A stretch of 64,000 bases of DNA from Caulobacter sp. UNC358MFTsu5.1 (lineage in GTDB: Bacteria > Pseudomonadota > Alphaproteobacteria > Caulobacterales > Caulobacteraceae). The notes under the pieces were generated by a model. That model was not told the origin of the DNA. It was given only the letters and a program-made list of their open reading frames with translations, and made no database searches. Positions 37,237-45,560 of the stretch are shown in pieces. The stretch covers positions 1 to 64,000 of the forward strand of contig NZ_JONW01000007.1 of assembly GCF_000712075.1 (NCBI RefSeq), written 5' to 3'. The first letter of the stretch is position 1. Every line of letters begins with the position of its first letter. A program made the position numbers and the translations under genes.

Positions 37237-38538
37237 ATGTCCGATCTTTTCCAAGCCGCCGGCCTGACGCCCCATGCGCCGTCGCCGCTGGCCGACCGCC
37301 TGCGTCCCCAGACCCTCGAGGAGGTGGTGGGCCAGGAGCATCTGCTGGGTCCCGAGGGGCCCATCGGCCGCATGGCCGCGGCCAAGCGCCTGGCCTCGAT
37401 GATCCTGTGGGGCCCGCCCGGCACCGGCAAGACCACTATCGCCCGCCTGCTGGCCAAGGCCGGCGGCTACGAATTCATGCAAATCTCGGCGGTGTTCTCG
37501 GGCGTGGCCGACCTGAAGAAGGCCTTCGAGCAGGCGCGCATGCGCCGCCAGGCCGGCCAGTCGACCCTGCTGTTCGTCGACGAGATCCACCGCTTCAACC
37601 GCGCCCAGCAGGACGGCTTCCTGCCGTTCGTGGAGGAGGGGATCGTCACCCTGGTGGGCGCCACGACCGAGAACCCGTCGTTCGAGCTGAACGGAGCCTT
37701 GCTGTCGCGCTGCCAGGTCTTCGTGCTCAAGCGGTTGGACGAGGAGGCGCTGGAGGCCCTGCTGGTCAAGGCCGAGACCGCCGAGAACCGCAAGCTGCCG
37801 CTGGACGAGGAGGCGCGTTCGACGCTGATCGCCATGGCCGACGGCGACGGCCGCTACCTGCTGACCCTGACCGAGACCCTGCTGGCCATCGGCACGGACA
37901 CGCCGCTGAACCCCACCCAGCTGACCCAGTTCCTGCAGAAGCGCCGCCCGGCCTACGACAAGAACCGGGAGGAGCACTACAACCTGATCTCGGCCCTGCA
38001 TAAGTCGGTGCGCGGCAGCGATCCGGACGCGGCGCTGTACTGGCTGGCGCGGATGCTGGAGGGCGGCGAGGACCCGCTGTTCATCGCCCGCCGCCTGGTG
38101 CGCATGGCCGCCGAGGACATCGGCGCGGCCGATCCCCTGAGCCTGCTGCTAACCACGGCCGCCAAGGACGCCTACGACTTCCTGGGCAGTCCCGAGGGCG
38201 AGCTGGCCCTGGCCCAGTGCGTGGTCCACATGGCCAGCGCCCCCAAGTCCAACGCGGTCTACAACGCCTACAAGGCCGCCCGGCGCCTGGCCAAGGAGAC
38301 CGGCAGCCTGTCGCCGCCGGCCCACATCCTCAACGCCCCGACCAAGCTGATGAAGACCCTTGGCTATGGCGACGGCTACGCTTACGACCACGACGTCGAG
38401 GGCGGGGTCTCGGGCCAGAACTACTGGCCCGACGGCATGGAGCGGCAGACGCTGTACGAGCCCAAGCCGATCGGCGCCGAGGCCAAGGTCAAGGAACGGC
38501 TCGACGCCTGGAACCGCCTGCGGAGAGACGGCAAGTGA
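37237..38538 (+). CDS. rarA: Replication-associated recombination ATPase RarA
   Basis: A 433-residue AAA+ ATPase of the RarA/MgsA (WRNIP1) family, which acts at stalled replication forks. Walker A GPPGTGKTT is at residues 59-67, Walker B LLFVDEIHRFNR near 113, and sensor 1 in VGATTENPSFELN. RCQVFVLKRLDEEALEALL and the tetramerisation segment VRGSDPDAALYWLARMLEGGEDPLFIARRL are diagnostic. Followed by an overlapping membrane protein gene. Confidence 0.96.
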   Translation: MSDLFQAAGLTPHAPSPLADRLRPQTLEEVVGQEHLLGPEGPIGRMAAAKRLASMILWGPPGTGKTTIARLLAKAGGYEFMQISAVFSGVADLKKAFEQARMRRQAGQSTLLFVDEIHRFNRAQQDGFLPFVEEGIVTLVGATTENPSFELNGALLSRCQVFVLKRLDEEALEALLVKAETAENRKLPLDEEARSTLIAMADGDGRYLLTLTETLLAIGTDTPLNPTQLTQFLQKRRPAYDKNREEHYNLISALHKSVRGSDPDAALYWLARMLEGGEDPLFIARRLVRMAAEDIGAADPLSLLLTTAAKDAYDFLGSPEGELALAQCVVHMASAPKSNAVYNAYKAARRLAKETGSLSPPAHILNAPTKLMKTLGYGDGYAYDHDVEGGVSGQNYWPDGMERQTLYEPKPIGAEAKVKERLDAWNRLRRDGK

Positions 38539-39311
38539 AGCTCACCCCCGCGGTCCGCGTGACCGCCGTCGTCGCCCTGGTCCTGCTGCTGGCGGGAAGC
38601 GTCCTGCTGGGACTGGCGGCGGCGACGCCGTGGCACAGCGACTCCAACGCCTATTTCGCCGAGCTGCAACGCCTGCGCGCCACCCTGTATTTCAGCCAGC
38701 CCGACGCCGAGACGTTCAAGGCGGCCACCGCCCGGTTCGCCGCCCTGCAGACCCAGTACGCGACGCGTAAATGGCTGTACGCCGACATCGCCTACGCCTG
38801 TCTCAGCCTGGGCGTCTGCGCGGCGATCGTCGCGGGCCTGGCCATGCGCTTCGGGGCGCGGCTGCTGCGCGCGCAGAAGAGCGCCCTGGTCGTGATCGGC
38901 GTGACCGTGCTGGCCCTGCTGGCCACCCTGGCGGGTCTGGCGGCCGATCCGCTGCACCAGTTCTATCGCGAGCAACTGCCGGAATGGTCGGACGCCCTGG
39001 AAATCCCGCTGGCCGGGGCGCTGGTGGCCATGATCCCGATCGCGACGGTGACCTTGCTGCTGGTCCTGCCGCCCCTGGTCTTTCGTCGCCGGGCCAGCGG
39101 GCCGCTGCTGGTCTTCACGCGTCCGCCGCACTGGCCCGCGATCCTGGCCAACACCTTCTACGCCCTGCCGCTGGCCTTCGCGGTGTTCCTGATCACCAGC
39201 TTCGCCTCGCGCGGAGGCTGGGCCCTGGCCCCGGCCGGGCTGCTGCTGCTGTGGCTGTTCCTGAACGGCCGGGCCCTGTGGATCGCGCCGAAGGGGGAGG
39301 GCGTCGCATGA
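38535..39311 (+). CDS. Integral membrane protein, unknown function (GTG start)
   Basis: A 258-residue protein with about six hydrophobic segments, at residues about 9-30, 80-100, 112-135, 160-185, 205-225 and 230-250. I recognise no family. It is translationally coupled to rarA upstream (GTGA) and to the pseudouridine synthase gene downstream (ATGA), suggesting a single transcript from 37237 to 40138, but nothing in the sequence ties it to recombination or RNA modification. Confidence 0.78.
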   Translation: MKLTPAVRVTAVVALVLLLAGSVLLGLAAATPWHSDSNAYFAELQRLRATLYFSQPDAETFKAATARFAALQTQYATRKWLYADIAYACLSLGVCAAIVAGLAMRFGARLLRAQKSALVVIGVTVLALLATLAGLAADPLHQFYREQLPEWSDALEIPLAGALVAMIPIATVTLLLVLPPLVFRRRASGPLLVFTRPPHWPAILANTFYALPLAFAVFLITSFASRGGWALAPAGLLLLWLFLNGRALWIAPKGEGVA

Positions 39312-40138
39312 GCAAGCCGCCCGACAGGCCTCCCAGGCGTCCGCCCGGCGTCGCCAAGCCCAAGGCGTCCGACACCCCGATCGCCCTGACGCCGGAGGAG
39401 ATCGCCTTCACCCGGTCGCTGGTGATCCACGAGGACGACAGCGTGTTCGTGCTCAACAAGCCGGCCGGCCTGTCCAGCCAGGGCGGGCGCATCCAGGCCC
39501 ATACGCTGGACGACCTGCTGTGGGCCCTGGCGCGGCGGGACCGGCCCCGGCCGCGCCTGATCCATCGGCTGGACCGCGACACCTCGGGCGTGATCCTGAC
39601 CGCCCGCACCAAGCCGGCGGCGACCTTCCTGGGCAAGGCCCTGATGGGCAAGCGGTTCCGCAAGACCTACCTGGCCATCGTCACGCCGGGCGCGCCCGAG
39701 CCGCGCGGCGGCCAGATCGACAGCCCGCTGCGCCGGGAGTCGATCGGGCGTGAGGCCTATATGCGGGTCTGCGCGGCCGCCCATCCCGACGCCGAGACGG
39801 CCCGCAGCCGCTATCGCACCCTGGCGGCGGTGGACGGCGCGGCCCTGGTCGAGCTGAGCCCCGACACGGGCCGCATGCACCAGTTGCGGGTCCACATGGC
39901 CTCGATCGGCCGCCCGATCGCCGGCGACAGCCGCTATGGCGGGGCGCTGATGCTGGGCGGGACGCCCGTGCCGCGGCTGATGCTGCACGCCGCCAGCCTG
40001 GTCTTCCCCCATCCCGAGGGCGGCGAGCGCCGGATCAGCGCGCCGATTCCGGACGACATGCGCGCGGTTCTGGGTAAGCTTGGCCTCGAAGTCCCCAAGG
40101 GGGCTGTCCCGGAACAGGGACGCCCGGAGACTCGTTAA
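39308..40138 (+). CDS. RluA-family pseudouridine synthase without S4 domain
   Basis: A 276-residue RluA-family pseudouridine synthase. The catalytic motif is HRLDRDTSG with Asp89; FVLNKPAGL, RFRKTYLAIV and TGRMHQLRVHMASIGRPI are the other conserved blocks. The N-terminal 40 residues are Pro/Lys/Arg-rich and no S4 domain is present. It modifies rRNA or tRNA; RluA-like specificity is likely but not proven. A paralogue with S4 domain lies at 42692. Confidence 0.92.
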   Translation: MSKPPDRPPRRPPGVAKPKASDTPIALTPEEIAFTRSLVIHEDDSVFVLNKPAGLSSQGGRIQAHTLDDLLWALARRDRPRPRLIHRLDRDTSGVILTARTKPAATFLGKALMGKRFRKTYLAIVTPGAPEPRGGQIDSPLRRESIGREAYMRVCAAAHPDAETARSRYRTLAAVDGAALVELSPDTGRMHQLRVHMASIGRPIAGDSRYGGALMLGGTPVPRLMLHAASLVFPHPEGGERRISAPIPDDMRAVLGKLGLEVPKGAVPEQGRPETR

Positions 40139-40158
40139 GCCTGGCAGGAGATTCCGCC

Positions 40159-40671
40159 ATGAAACGTCTGCTCGCCCTCGCTTTTTCAGCCGCCCTGCTG
40201 ACCGCCTGCACCACGACGCCGACGGTGTATGCGCCGCAGACCGCCGCGCACGGCGCCGGCTATTCGGAATATCGCCTCGAGAACGGCCGCTACCGGGTCA
40301 CCTTCCAGGGCAATCCCGGGGCCTCGGTCAACCAGGTCTCGGACTACGTGCTGCTGCGCTCGGCCGAACTGGCCCTGCGCGACGGCTATGACTGGTTCCG
40401 GGTGGCCGACCGCATGACCCAGCAGAACGGGTCGAACAGCGGCTCCACCCTGTCGGTCGGCGGCGGCACCAGCAGCTACGACTACGGCCGTCACGGCGGC
40501 GGCAGCTCGGTGGGCCTGGGCGTCGGGACGACCTTCAACCTCGGCCCCAAGCCGTCGATCACGAGTTCGATGGAGGTGGTGTTCGGTCGAGGGCAACCGC
40601 CCCGCGACGCCGACGTCTATGACGCCCGCGCCATTGTCCGGACGGTCGGGGAAGGCCGCGCGGCGGTCTAG
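40159..40671 (+). CDS. CC0125/CC1285-type lipoprotein
   Basis: A 170-residue lipoprotein (MKRLLALAFSAALLTAC, lipidated Cys17). The body has YRLENGRYRVTFQGNPGASVNQVSDYVLLRSAELAL, then a Gly/Ser-rich linker and a beta-rich end. This agrees with my memory of the Caulobacter CC0125/CC1285 lipoprotein family, which has no known function. The ribosome binding site is AGGAG. Probably periplasmic or outer-membrane-anchored. Confidence 0.8.
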   Translation: MKRLLALAFSAALLTACTTTPTVYAPQTAAHGAGYSEYRLENGRYRVTFQGNPGASVNQVSDYVLLRSAELALRDGYDWFRVADRMTQQNGSNSGSTLSVGGGTSSYDYGRHGGGSSVGLGVGTTFNLGPKPSITSSMEVVFGRGQPPRDADVYDARAIVRTVGEGRAAV

Positions 40672-40680
40672 CCGGGTGGC

Positions 40681-41949
40681 TTAACCGGCCGCCTTCTTGG
40701 TCGCCGTGGCGATGGGGTTCGACGCGCGCAGGGCCGCGTGGGTCAGGCCCGCGGTCTCGGCGGCGGCGAAATAGCCCTCGGCCGGAAGGCCTTGCAGGGT
40801 CACCATGGGAGCCAGGCCCCGGGCGTCGCGGCCGAAGGCCATGATGTCGGCGGCGATCTTCTCGGCCGGACCGGCCAGGTCGCTGGCGTCCAGGGTCAGG
40901 CCGGCCAGGCGGGCGTCGCGCAGCACGCGCAGCGCTTCCTTTTCGGGCGGCACGCGGGCGATCACGCCGCGCGTCAGGGCCTTGAGCAGGCCCACCACTT
41001 CCAGCAGGCGACCGGCGGGCGTGCCGCGGGTGACGTCGACCAGCTCCATCATGATCCCGCCGCGCAGCAGCGCCAGCGACAGGCCCGAGGTGCCGGTCAG
41101 CATGTCGCGTCCGCGCTGGGTGCCCAGGGTGCGGAACGAGGCCGGCACGATCAGGTCCGGGCGGTCGTGGCCCTGCGAGGCGCGGGCGAAGACGGCGGCG
41201 TACTTGAGGGCCGCCTCGTCGATGAAGGCGGCGTCGCGGTCGGGCAGGCGCGAGACCGCGCGGGCGCTGATCTGCTTGCCTGAACCCAGGTGGGTGACGA
41301 CCGGCTCGATGCGCACCGCCGTGGCGACGTTGCGCTTGAGATTGATCACGTGCTCCAGCGTGAAGTCGACGCGCAGGGCCGCGCCGCCGGCGGTGGTGAA
41401 GGCCACGGGCGTGCGCCGGGTCTCTTCCAGCGGATCGATCTCGAAGCGGATGGGCGAGCGAGTCGAGTCGCGGCGGGCGCGGGCGGCCAGGATCACCGAG
41501 GCGTCGACGGGGCGGCAGACGACGCCGCCGGCCTCGACGCCGATCACCGACCGCACGCCCAGGTCGCTCGGCTCGGCCGCGCCCAGCAGGTGGGTCAGCA
41601 CGTCTTCCAGGATGCGCACGCTGGTCGCCTGGGCCGCCAGGCCCTGGTCGTTGTTCATGGCGATCAGGAAGTCTTCCTCGCCGATCCGGGCGCGCAGGTC
41701 GCTGCGGTCCAGGTGTTCGGCCAGCTTGCGCTCGACATAGGTCCAGACGTCGACGCGCTTCTTGTCCCACCAGTCGCCGGCCCAGCGGCGGATCGCCTTG
41801 ACGCTGATGATGTTGACCGAGCCGCGCGCGATCAGCTCCGACCCCGCCAGCCTTTGGAGCACGGGTCCGCTGAGAGCCAGATGCTCGTTCCGGTCGTCGC
41901 TATGGCTCGAATCGAAGGGCATGTTGGCCTTGACGCGGGAGGAGACCAT
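40681..41949 (-). CDS. Divergent GGDEF/EAL-like protein, probably degenerate
   Basis: A 422-residue cytoplasmic protein. Residues about 70-125 resemble a broken GGDEF domain: RARIGEEDFLIAMNNDQG stands where RIGGDEF normally lies. The C-terminal half, from about 230, has the order and hydrophobic pattern of an EAL domain (RPDLIVPASFRTL, LLRGGIMMELVDVTRGTPAG, LLKALTRGVIARVPPEKEAL), but no intact EAL, DDFGTG or ExxE metal motifs are visible. It may bind c-di-GMP or a partner without catalysis. This is inference from motif order; I do not recognise a named gene. An AT-rich 360-base region precedes it. Confidence 0.6.
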   Translation of the reverse strand: MVSSRVKANMPFDSSHSDDRNEHLALSGPVLQRLAGSELIARGSVNIISVKAIRRWAGDWWDKKRVDVWTYVERKLAEHLDRSDLRARIGEEDFLIAMNNDQGLAAQATSVRILEDVLTHLLGAAEPSDLGVRSVIGVEAGGVVCRPVDASVILAARARRDSTRSPIRFEIDPLEETRRTPVAFTTAGGAALRVDFTLEHVINLKRNVATAVRIEPVVTHLGSGKQISARAVSRLPDRDAAFIDEAALKYAAVFARASQGHDRPDLIVPASFRTLGTQRGRDMLTGTSGLSLALLRGGIMMELVDVTRGTPAGRLLEVVGLLKALTRGVIARVPPEKEALRVLRDARLAGLTLDASDLAGPAEKIAADIMAFGRDARGLAPMVTLQGLPAEGYFAAAETAGLTHAALRASNPIATATKKAAG

Positions 41950-42308
41950 AGGATGCCTTTACAGCCTTAACGGTCGGTGCAGGAACACGGTTTTCAAACG
42001 AGGTTACCGTAAGGGGCTTAAACGTTAAATTGCACGTTCCACGGGCTTTCTATCGTTATTCGAGCGTCGTTTCGAGTTGCCAGCCGCGAAAGGGCTTGCG
42101 TCCTATCGACGCGACGATTGCGCCGCCGACCGGGCGCGCCGGCGGGACATCGCAGGGTTAAGACGATCGTGCGACGGGGCATGGGTCGTCTCCCTGATGA
42201 TGAATGATACTACCTTGAGCTGCATATCGTGGCAATCACCGCCGCCGTCCGGGCGCGCGATCGGCGGCCCGGCTTGGCGTTCGCGGTCGCCCGGCGCATA
42301 AGGGCGCG
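41950..42308. other. Intergenic region with no gene seen
   Basis: These 359 bases lie between the divergent GGDEF/EAL-like gene and crcB and must hold both promoters. The first 100 bases are AT-rich for this genome and contain TTAAACGTTAAATTG. Near 42190-42225 a TGATGATGAATGATACTACC stretch occurs. I see no terminator, small gene or confident riboswitch. Confidence 0.5.
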
Positions 42309-42695
42309 ATGACCAAGCTCCTCCTCGTCGCCGTCGGGGGCGCCTTCGGCTCCGCGGCCCGCTACCTGGTGGGCGTGCAGGCCTTGCGCCTGTTCGGATC
42401 GAACTGGCCCTACGGCACCTTCATCGTCAATCTGACGGGCGGGCTGCTGATGGGGCTCCTGGCCGCCTGGCTGGCCCTCAAGGGCGGCGAGCAACAGGAA
42501 CACTGGCGCGTCCTGATCGGCGTCGGCGTCATGGGCGGCTTCACCACCTTTTCGGCCTTTTCGCTGGAGACCGCGCTGATGATCGAGAAGCGCGCCTACG
42601 GCCAGGCCTTCACCTACACGACCGCCAGCGTGATCCTGTCCGTGGCGGCCCTTTTCGCGGGCCTCTTGATCGCCCGCAGGATCTTTTCCGCATGA
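42309..42695 (+). CDS. crcB: Fluoride channel CrcB/Fluc
   Basis: A 128-residue, four-helix fluoride channel, which exports toxic fluoride as an antiparallel dimer. GGAFGSAARYLVG, PYGTFIVNLTGGLLMGLL and GVMGGFTTFSAFSLETALM carry the conserved Asn, Phe and Thr residues of the pore. Its TGA overlaps the ATG of the downstream pseudouridine synthase gene. Confidence 0.96.
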   Translation: MTKLLLVAVGGAFGSAARYLVGVQALRLFGSNWPYGTFIVNLTGGLLMGLLAAWLALKGGEQQEHWRVLIGVGVMGGFTTFSAFSLETALMIEKRAYGQAFTYTTASVILSVAALFAGLLIARRIFSA

Positions 42696-43681
42696 AAGAA
42701 GTTCGCACGCTTTATGTGGACGCCGGCGAAGACGGCGTCCGCCTGGACCGCTGGTTCAAGCGCCGCTGGCCGCACCTGAACCATATCCAGCTCAACAAGC
42801 TGTTCCGCTCCGGCCAGGTGCGGGTCGACGGCTCGCGCGCCAAGGCCGACACCAAGCTGGCGGCCGGCAGCCAGATCCGCGTGCCGCCGCTGCCCGACGC
42901 CCCCGATCCGTCCGAGAAGGGCAAGCTGTCGCCGCGCGACATCGCCTTCGCCCGCTCGCTGGTGCTGTACGAGGACGAAGAGGTCCTGGCCCTGAACAAG
43001 CCGGCGGGCCTGGCCGTGCAGGGCGGCACCAAGACCACCCACCACATCGACAAGCTGCTCAGCGCCTGGGGCGAGGGCGTCGACCGGCCCAAGCTGGTCC
43101 ACCGCCTGGACCGCGACACCTCGGGCGTCCTGCTGCTGGGCAAGACCCCGGCGGCGGCCGCGCGTCTGTCGGGAGCGTTCGCCAAGCGCAAGGCGCAGAA
43201 GACCTACTGGGCCATCGTCGCGGGCAACCCGCACCCCACCGAGGGTGTGATCGAGCTGCATCTCGCCAAGCGCGGCGTGGGCGATCGCGAACTGGTGGTG
43301 CCGGCCGAGCCCAAGGACCCGGACGCCCAGCCGGCCGAGACGGAATTCGTCTCGATCAGCCGCGCCGGTCCGCGCGTCACCTGGATGGCGCTGCGCCCGC
43401 ACACCGGCCGCACCCACCAGTTGCGCGCCCACATGAAGGCCATCGGCCACCCGATCCTGGGCGACCCCAAGTACAGCGACGACAAGTCCGCGCCGCTGTC
43501 GGAGGGGCTGAAGCTGCAATTGCACGCCCGCTCGATCGTGCTGCCGCACCCGACCGTCGGGACCCTGGCCATCGAGGCGCCGCTCAGCCCCGAGATGAAG
43601 GCCGGCTTCGCCAAGTTCGGCTTCTCGGAGGACGAGGCCGAGTACGATCCGTTCGCCCGGCGGCAGACAAAGCGCCGCTAG
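42692..43681 (+). CDS. RluC/RluD-type pseudouridine synthase
   Basis: A 329-residue pseudouridine synthase with an N-terminal S4 RNA-binding domain (residues about 12-70, VRLDRWFKRRWPHL, NKLFRSGQVRVDG) and the RluA-type catalytic domain (HRLDRDTSG, Asp140; TGRTHQLRAHMKAIGHPILGDPKY). The length and S4 domain point to 23S rRNA synthases such as RluC. It is coupled to crcB by an ATGA overlap. Its TAG stop lies inside a dispersed repeat. Confidence 0.93.
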   Translation: MKEVRTLYVDAGEDGVRLDRWFKRRWPHLNHIQLNKLFRSGQVRVDGSRAKADTKLAAGSQIRVPPLPDAPDPSEKGKLSPRDIAFARSLVLYEDEEVLALNKPAGLAVQGGTKTTHHIDKLLSAWGEGVDRPKLVHRLDRDTSGVLLLGKTPAAAARLSGAFAKRKAQKTYWAIVAGNPHPTEGVIELHLAKRGVGDRELVVPAEPKDPDAQPAETEFVSISRAGPRVTWMALRPHTGRTHQLRAHMKAIGHPILGDPKYSDDKSAPLSEGLKLQLHARSIVLPHPTVGTLAIEAPLSPEMKAGFAKFGFSEDEAEYDPFARRQTKRR

Positions 43682-43730
43682 AGCGCTTTCGAGCGAAGTG
43701 GACACCGGTTCGCGTGAAGAAAGCGCGTCA
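43679..43730. repeat. Dispersed alphaproteobacterial intergenic palindrome
   Basis: TAGAGCGCTTTCGAGCGAAG followed by GGACACCGGTTCGCGTGAAG is a sequence I recognise from many alphaproteobacterial intergenic regions. Nested inverted arms are GCGCTTTC (43683-43690) / GAAAGCGC (43719-43726) and GCGAA (43693-43697) / TTCGC (43709-43713). The element supplies the stop codon of the preceding gene. Confidence 0.8.
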
Positions 43731-43741
43731 AGCCAAGGCGC

Positions 43742-43757
43742 CTAGAGCGTGCTCTAG
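43742..43757. repeat. Small perfect inverted repeat
   Basis: CTAGAGC-GT-GCTCTAG, directly after the dispersed palindrome and possibly its distal end. It may fold as the terminator-like hairpin for the pseudouridine synthase gene, but no T run follows. Confidence 0.5.
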
Positions 43758-43820
43758 ACGGCTTGAGTGCGGCTCTGGGCTGTGGAAAGCTGGTCTCTCA
43801 ACCTTGAGGGATCGACTTTC

Positions 43821-44027
43821 ATGGCCTTCGTCAGCTTCACCCGCCCGGACGACACGCCGGTTTCGATCAATACGGGCGAGGTGCTGAGCTTCGCGCCCGT
43901 GCCCGCCGACGGCCCGCTGGCGGGGCCGCTGAAGGTCGGCACGCGCATCGCGTTCAAGAACGGCAAGCACCAGGACGTCAAGGAACTGGTCGAGGCGGTC
44001 GAGAAGAAGCTGAACGCGGCGGGGTAG
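43821..44027 (+). CDS. Small conserved-looking protein, unknown function
   Basis: A 68-residue acidic/basic-balanced protein (MAFVSFTRPDDTPVSINTG...). The pattern of a beta-rich first half, then TRIAFKNGKHQDVKELVEAVEKKL, loosely recalls small FlbD/SwrD-like proteins, without being a clear member. GAGGG ten bases before ATG 43821 is a plausible ribosome binding site. The last 50 bases overlap antisense with the 3' end of the leftward membrane protein gene. Confidence 0.65.
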   Translation: MAFVSFTRPDDTPVSINTGEVLSFAPVPADGPLAGPLKVGTRIAFKNGKHQDVKELVEAVEKKLNAAG

Positions 44028-44550
44028 GGGCGCCCGCCTGGATCGCGGCTTCCGCGCCCGCGCCCTTGGGCCAGCCCCGCGCCAGGCCGTAGAGCGCGAC
44101 GCCATGGGTGATCATCAGCAGGGGCACGTAGAGGATCGGGATCGCATAGGCGGCGCCGAGGGCGCCCGCGTGCTCGGGAAGGCCGCCCTGGATGGCGTGC
44201 GCGTAGTCGGCGATGAAGTCGGCGGCGCCCACCAGGTTGAAGCCGACCACGAACGTCCAGAAGAGCGGCCGGATCCTGACCGTCAGCAGGGCCAGGATGG
44301 CCAGCAGGCCCGCGGCGAAGTCGCCATAGGCGGCGGCTGCGGCGAAGCCGGCGGGCAGGTCGGGGCCGACCACCCCGGGAAGGATGAAGACCAGTCCGAA
44401 GAAGCGGAAGCTGTGCAGGGCCGCGACGGCGCGGTGGGCCTGCACGCGGTCCATCGCCCTCAGCCTGGGCAGGCCATAGGCCGCGAAGCAAAGGCCCCAG
44501 GCGACGTAGCCGAGGACGAGCTGGGTCAGGAAGATCAGGTTTGTCGGCAT
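43978..44550 (-). CDS. Four- to five-helix membrane protein, unknown function
   Basis: A 190-residue protein with hydrophobic segments at about residues 5-27, 47-67, 75-95, 98-118 and 138-160. LHSFRFFGLVFILPGVVGPDL and FNLVGAADFIADYAHAI are distinctive but not recognised. GGGAGG lies before ATG 44550. Its Pro/Arg/Ser-rich last 20 residues overlap the small gene on the other strand. It is divergent from the LysR gene across an 80-base region with a strong dyad, and is a likely LysR target. Confidence 0.78.
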   Translation of the reverse strand: MPTNLIFLTQLVLGYVAWGLCFAAYGLPRLRAMDRVQAHRAVAALHSFRFFGLVFILPGVVGPDLPAGFAAAAAYGDFAAGLLAILALLTVRIRPLFWTFVVGFNLVGAADFIADYAHAIQGGLPEHAGALGAAYAIPILYVPLLMITHGVALYGLARGWPKGAGAEAAIQAGAPTPPRSASSRPPRPVP

Positions 44551-44601
44551 GACGGCCTCCCAGAAGGGTGAGGCGACGTGTCTAGGTCCGGGGCTGTCAT
44601 C

Positions 44602-44629
44602 GGACTATTCGATATAATACGAATGGTCC
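44602..44629. promoter_or_regulatory. 28-bp dyad operator overlapping a TATAAT box
   Basis: GGAC-n-ATTCG-n8-CGAAT-n-GTCC is a perfect interrupted dyad. It contains TATAAT (44613-44618) and ends at the base before the LysR ATG (44630). It also fits the T-N11-A class of LysR sites. The likely role is autoregulation and control of the divergent membrane protein gene. Confidence 0.75.
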
Positions 44630-45538
44630 ATGAAGCAGAACTACACAGTCCGACAAGGGGCGCTGGAAGGGGTCGAAACCTTCCTCGCGATCGCCAGGAG
44701 CCTCAGCTTCCGGCGGGCCGCCGCGGAGCTGGGCGTGACGCCGTCCGCCGTCAGCCAGGCGGTGCGCGGCCTGGAAGCGCGACTGGGCGCGGCGCTCTTC
44801 ACGCGCACCACCCGCAGCGTGGGCCTGACCGAGGCCGGCCAGAGGTTCCTCGACCGCGCCGGACCCGCCTTCGCGGAACTGGTCGCGGCCGGCGAGGTCG
44901 TGCGCGACCTGGGGCGGCGTCCGACGGGGCTGCTGCGCCTTTCGGTGCCCCGGGGCGTCGTGCCGCTGCTCCTCGAGCCGGTGATCGCTTCGTTCGCCAG
45001 GGCCTATCCGGAGGTCGAGCTGGAGATCGTCGCCAGCGAGGAGATGGTCGACCTGGCGGCCGGCGGATTCGACGCCGGGATGCGCTTTGGCCAGTTCATC
45101 GCGCCCGACATGGTGGCGGTGCGGTTGACGCCGCCGCTGCCCTTCCTGGTCGTCGCCAGCCCTGACTATCTGGCCCGGCATGGGCGGCCGCGGGGCGTGG
45201 ACGACCTTCGGGGCCATGCCTGCCTGCGCTTGCGCCGCTCGAACGGCGCGATCGCCCACTGGACGTTCGTCGACGGCGGCGAGACGGTCGAGGCGGCCGT
45301 TTCGGGGCCGCTGATCGCGCACGACTATCCCACGCTGATCGGCGCGGCGATCCAGGGCGCGGGCCTGGCTCAGGTCCCTGGACCCCTGGCGCGCAAGGCC
45401 ATCACGGAAGGGAAGCTGGAGTCCGTGCTCGACGACCTCGTGGTCACGACGCCGGGCGTGTTCCTGTACCATCCGGGCAAGCGGCAGATGACGCCCAAGC
45501 TCCGGGCCTTCATCGACCATATCAAGTCGGCGCCCTGA
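44630..45538 (+). CDS. LysR-family transcriptional regulator
   Basis: A 302-residue LysR regulator. The helix-turn-helix is in FLAIARSLSFRRAAAELGVTPSAVSQAVRGLEARLGAALFTRTTRSVGLTEAG, and the effector-binding domain runs from residue about 90. There is no ribosome binding site. The TATAAT at 44613 would place the transcript start within a few bases of ATG 44630, so the mRNA may be nearly leaderless. The divergent membrane protein gene is the natural target. The inducer is unknown. Confidence 0.93.
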   Translation: MKQNYTVRQGALEGVETFLAIARSLSFRRAAAELGVTPSAVSQAVRGLEARLGAALFTRTTRSVGLTEAGQRFLDRAGPAFAELVAAGEVVRDLGRRPTGLLRLSVPRGVVPLLLEPVIASFARAYPEVELEIVASEEMVDLAAGGFDAGMRFGQFIAPDMVAVRLTPPLPFLVVASPDYLARHGRPRGVDDLRGHACLRLRRSNGAIAHWTFVDGGETVEAAVSGPLIAHDYPTLIGAAIQGAGLAQVPGPLARKAITEGKLESVLDDLVVTTPGVFLYHPGKRQMTPKLRAFIDHIKSAP

Positions 45539-45560
45539 GGCGGCGGCCGATGGCGGTCGT

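Noticed and set aside
42180..42308. Possible fluoride riboswitch upstream of crcB
   Set aside because: A TGATG stretch occurs near 42196, but the required preceding GC hairpin, the AAC spacer and the pseudoknot pairing are not in place. A covariance-model search (crcB motif) would settle it.
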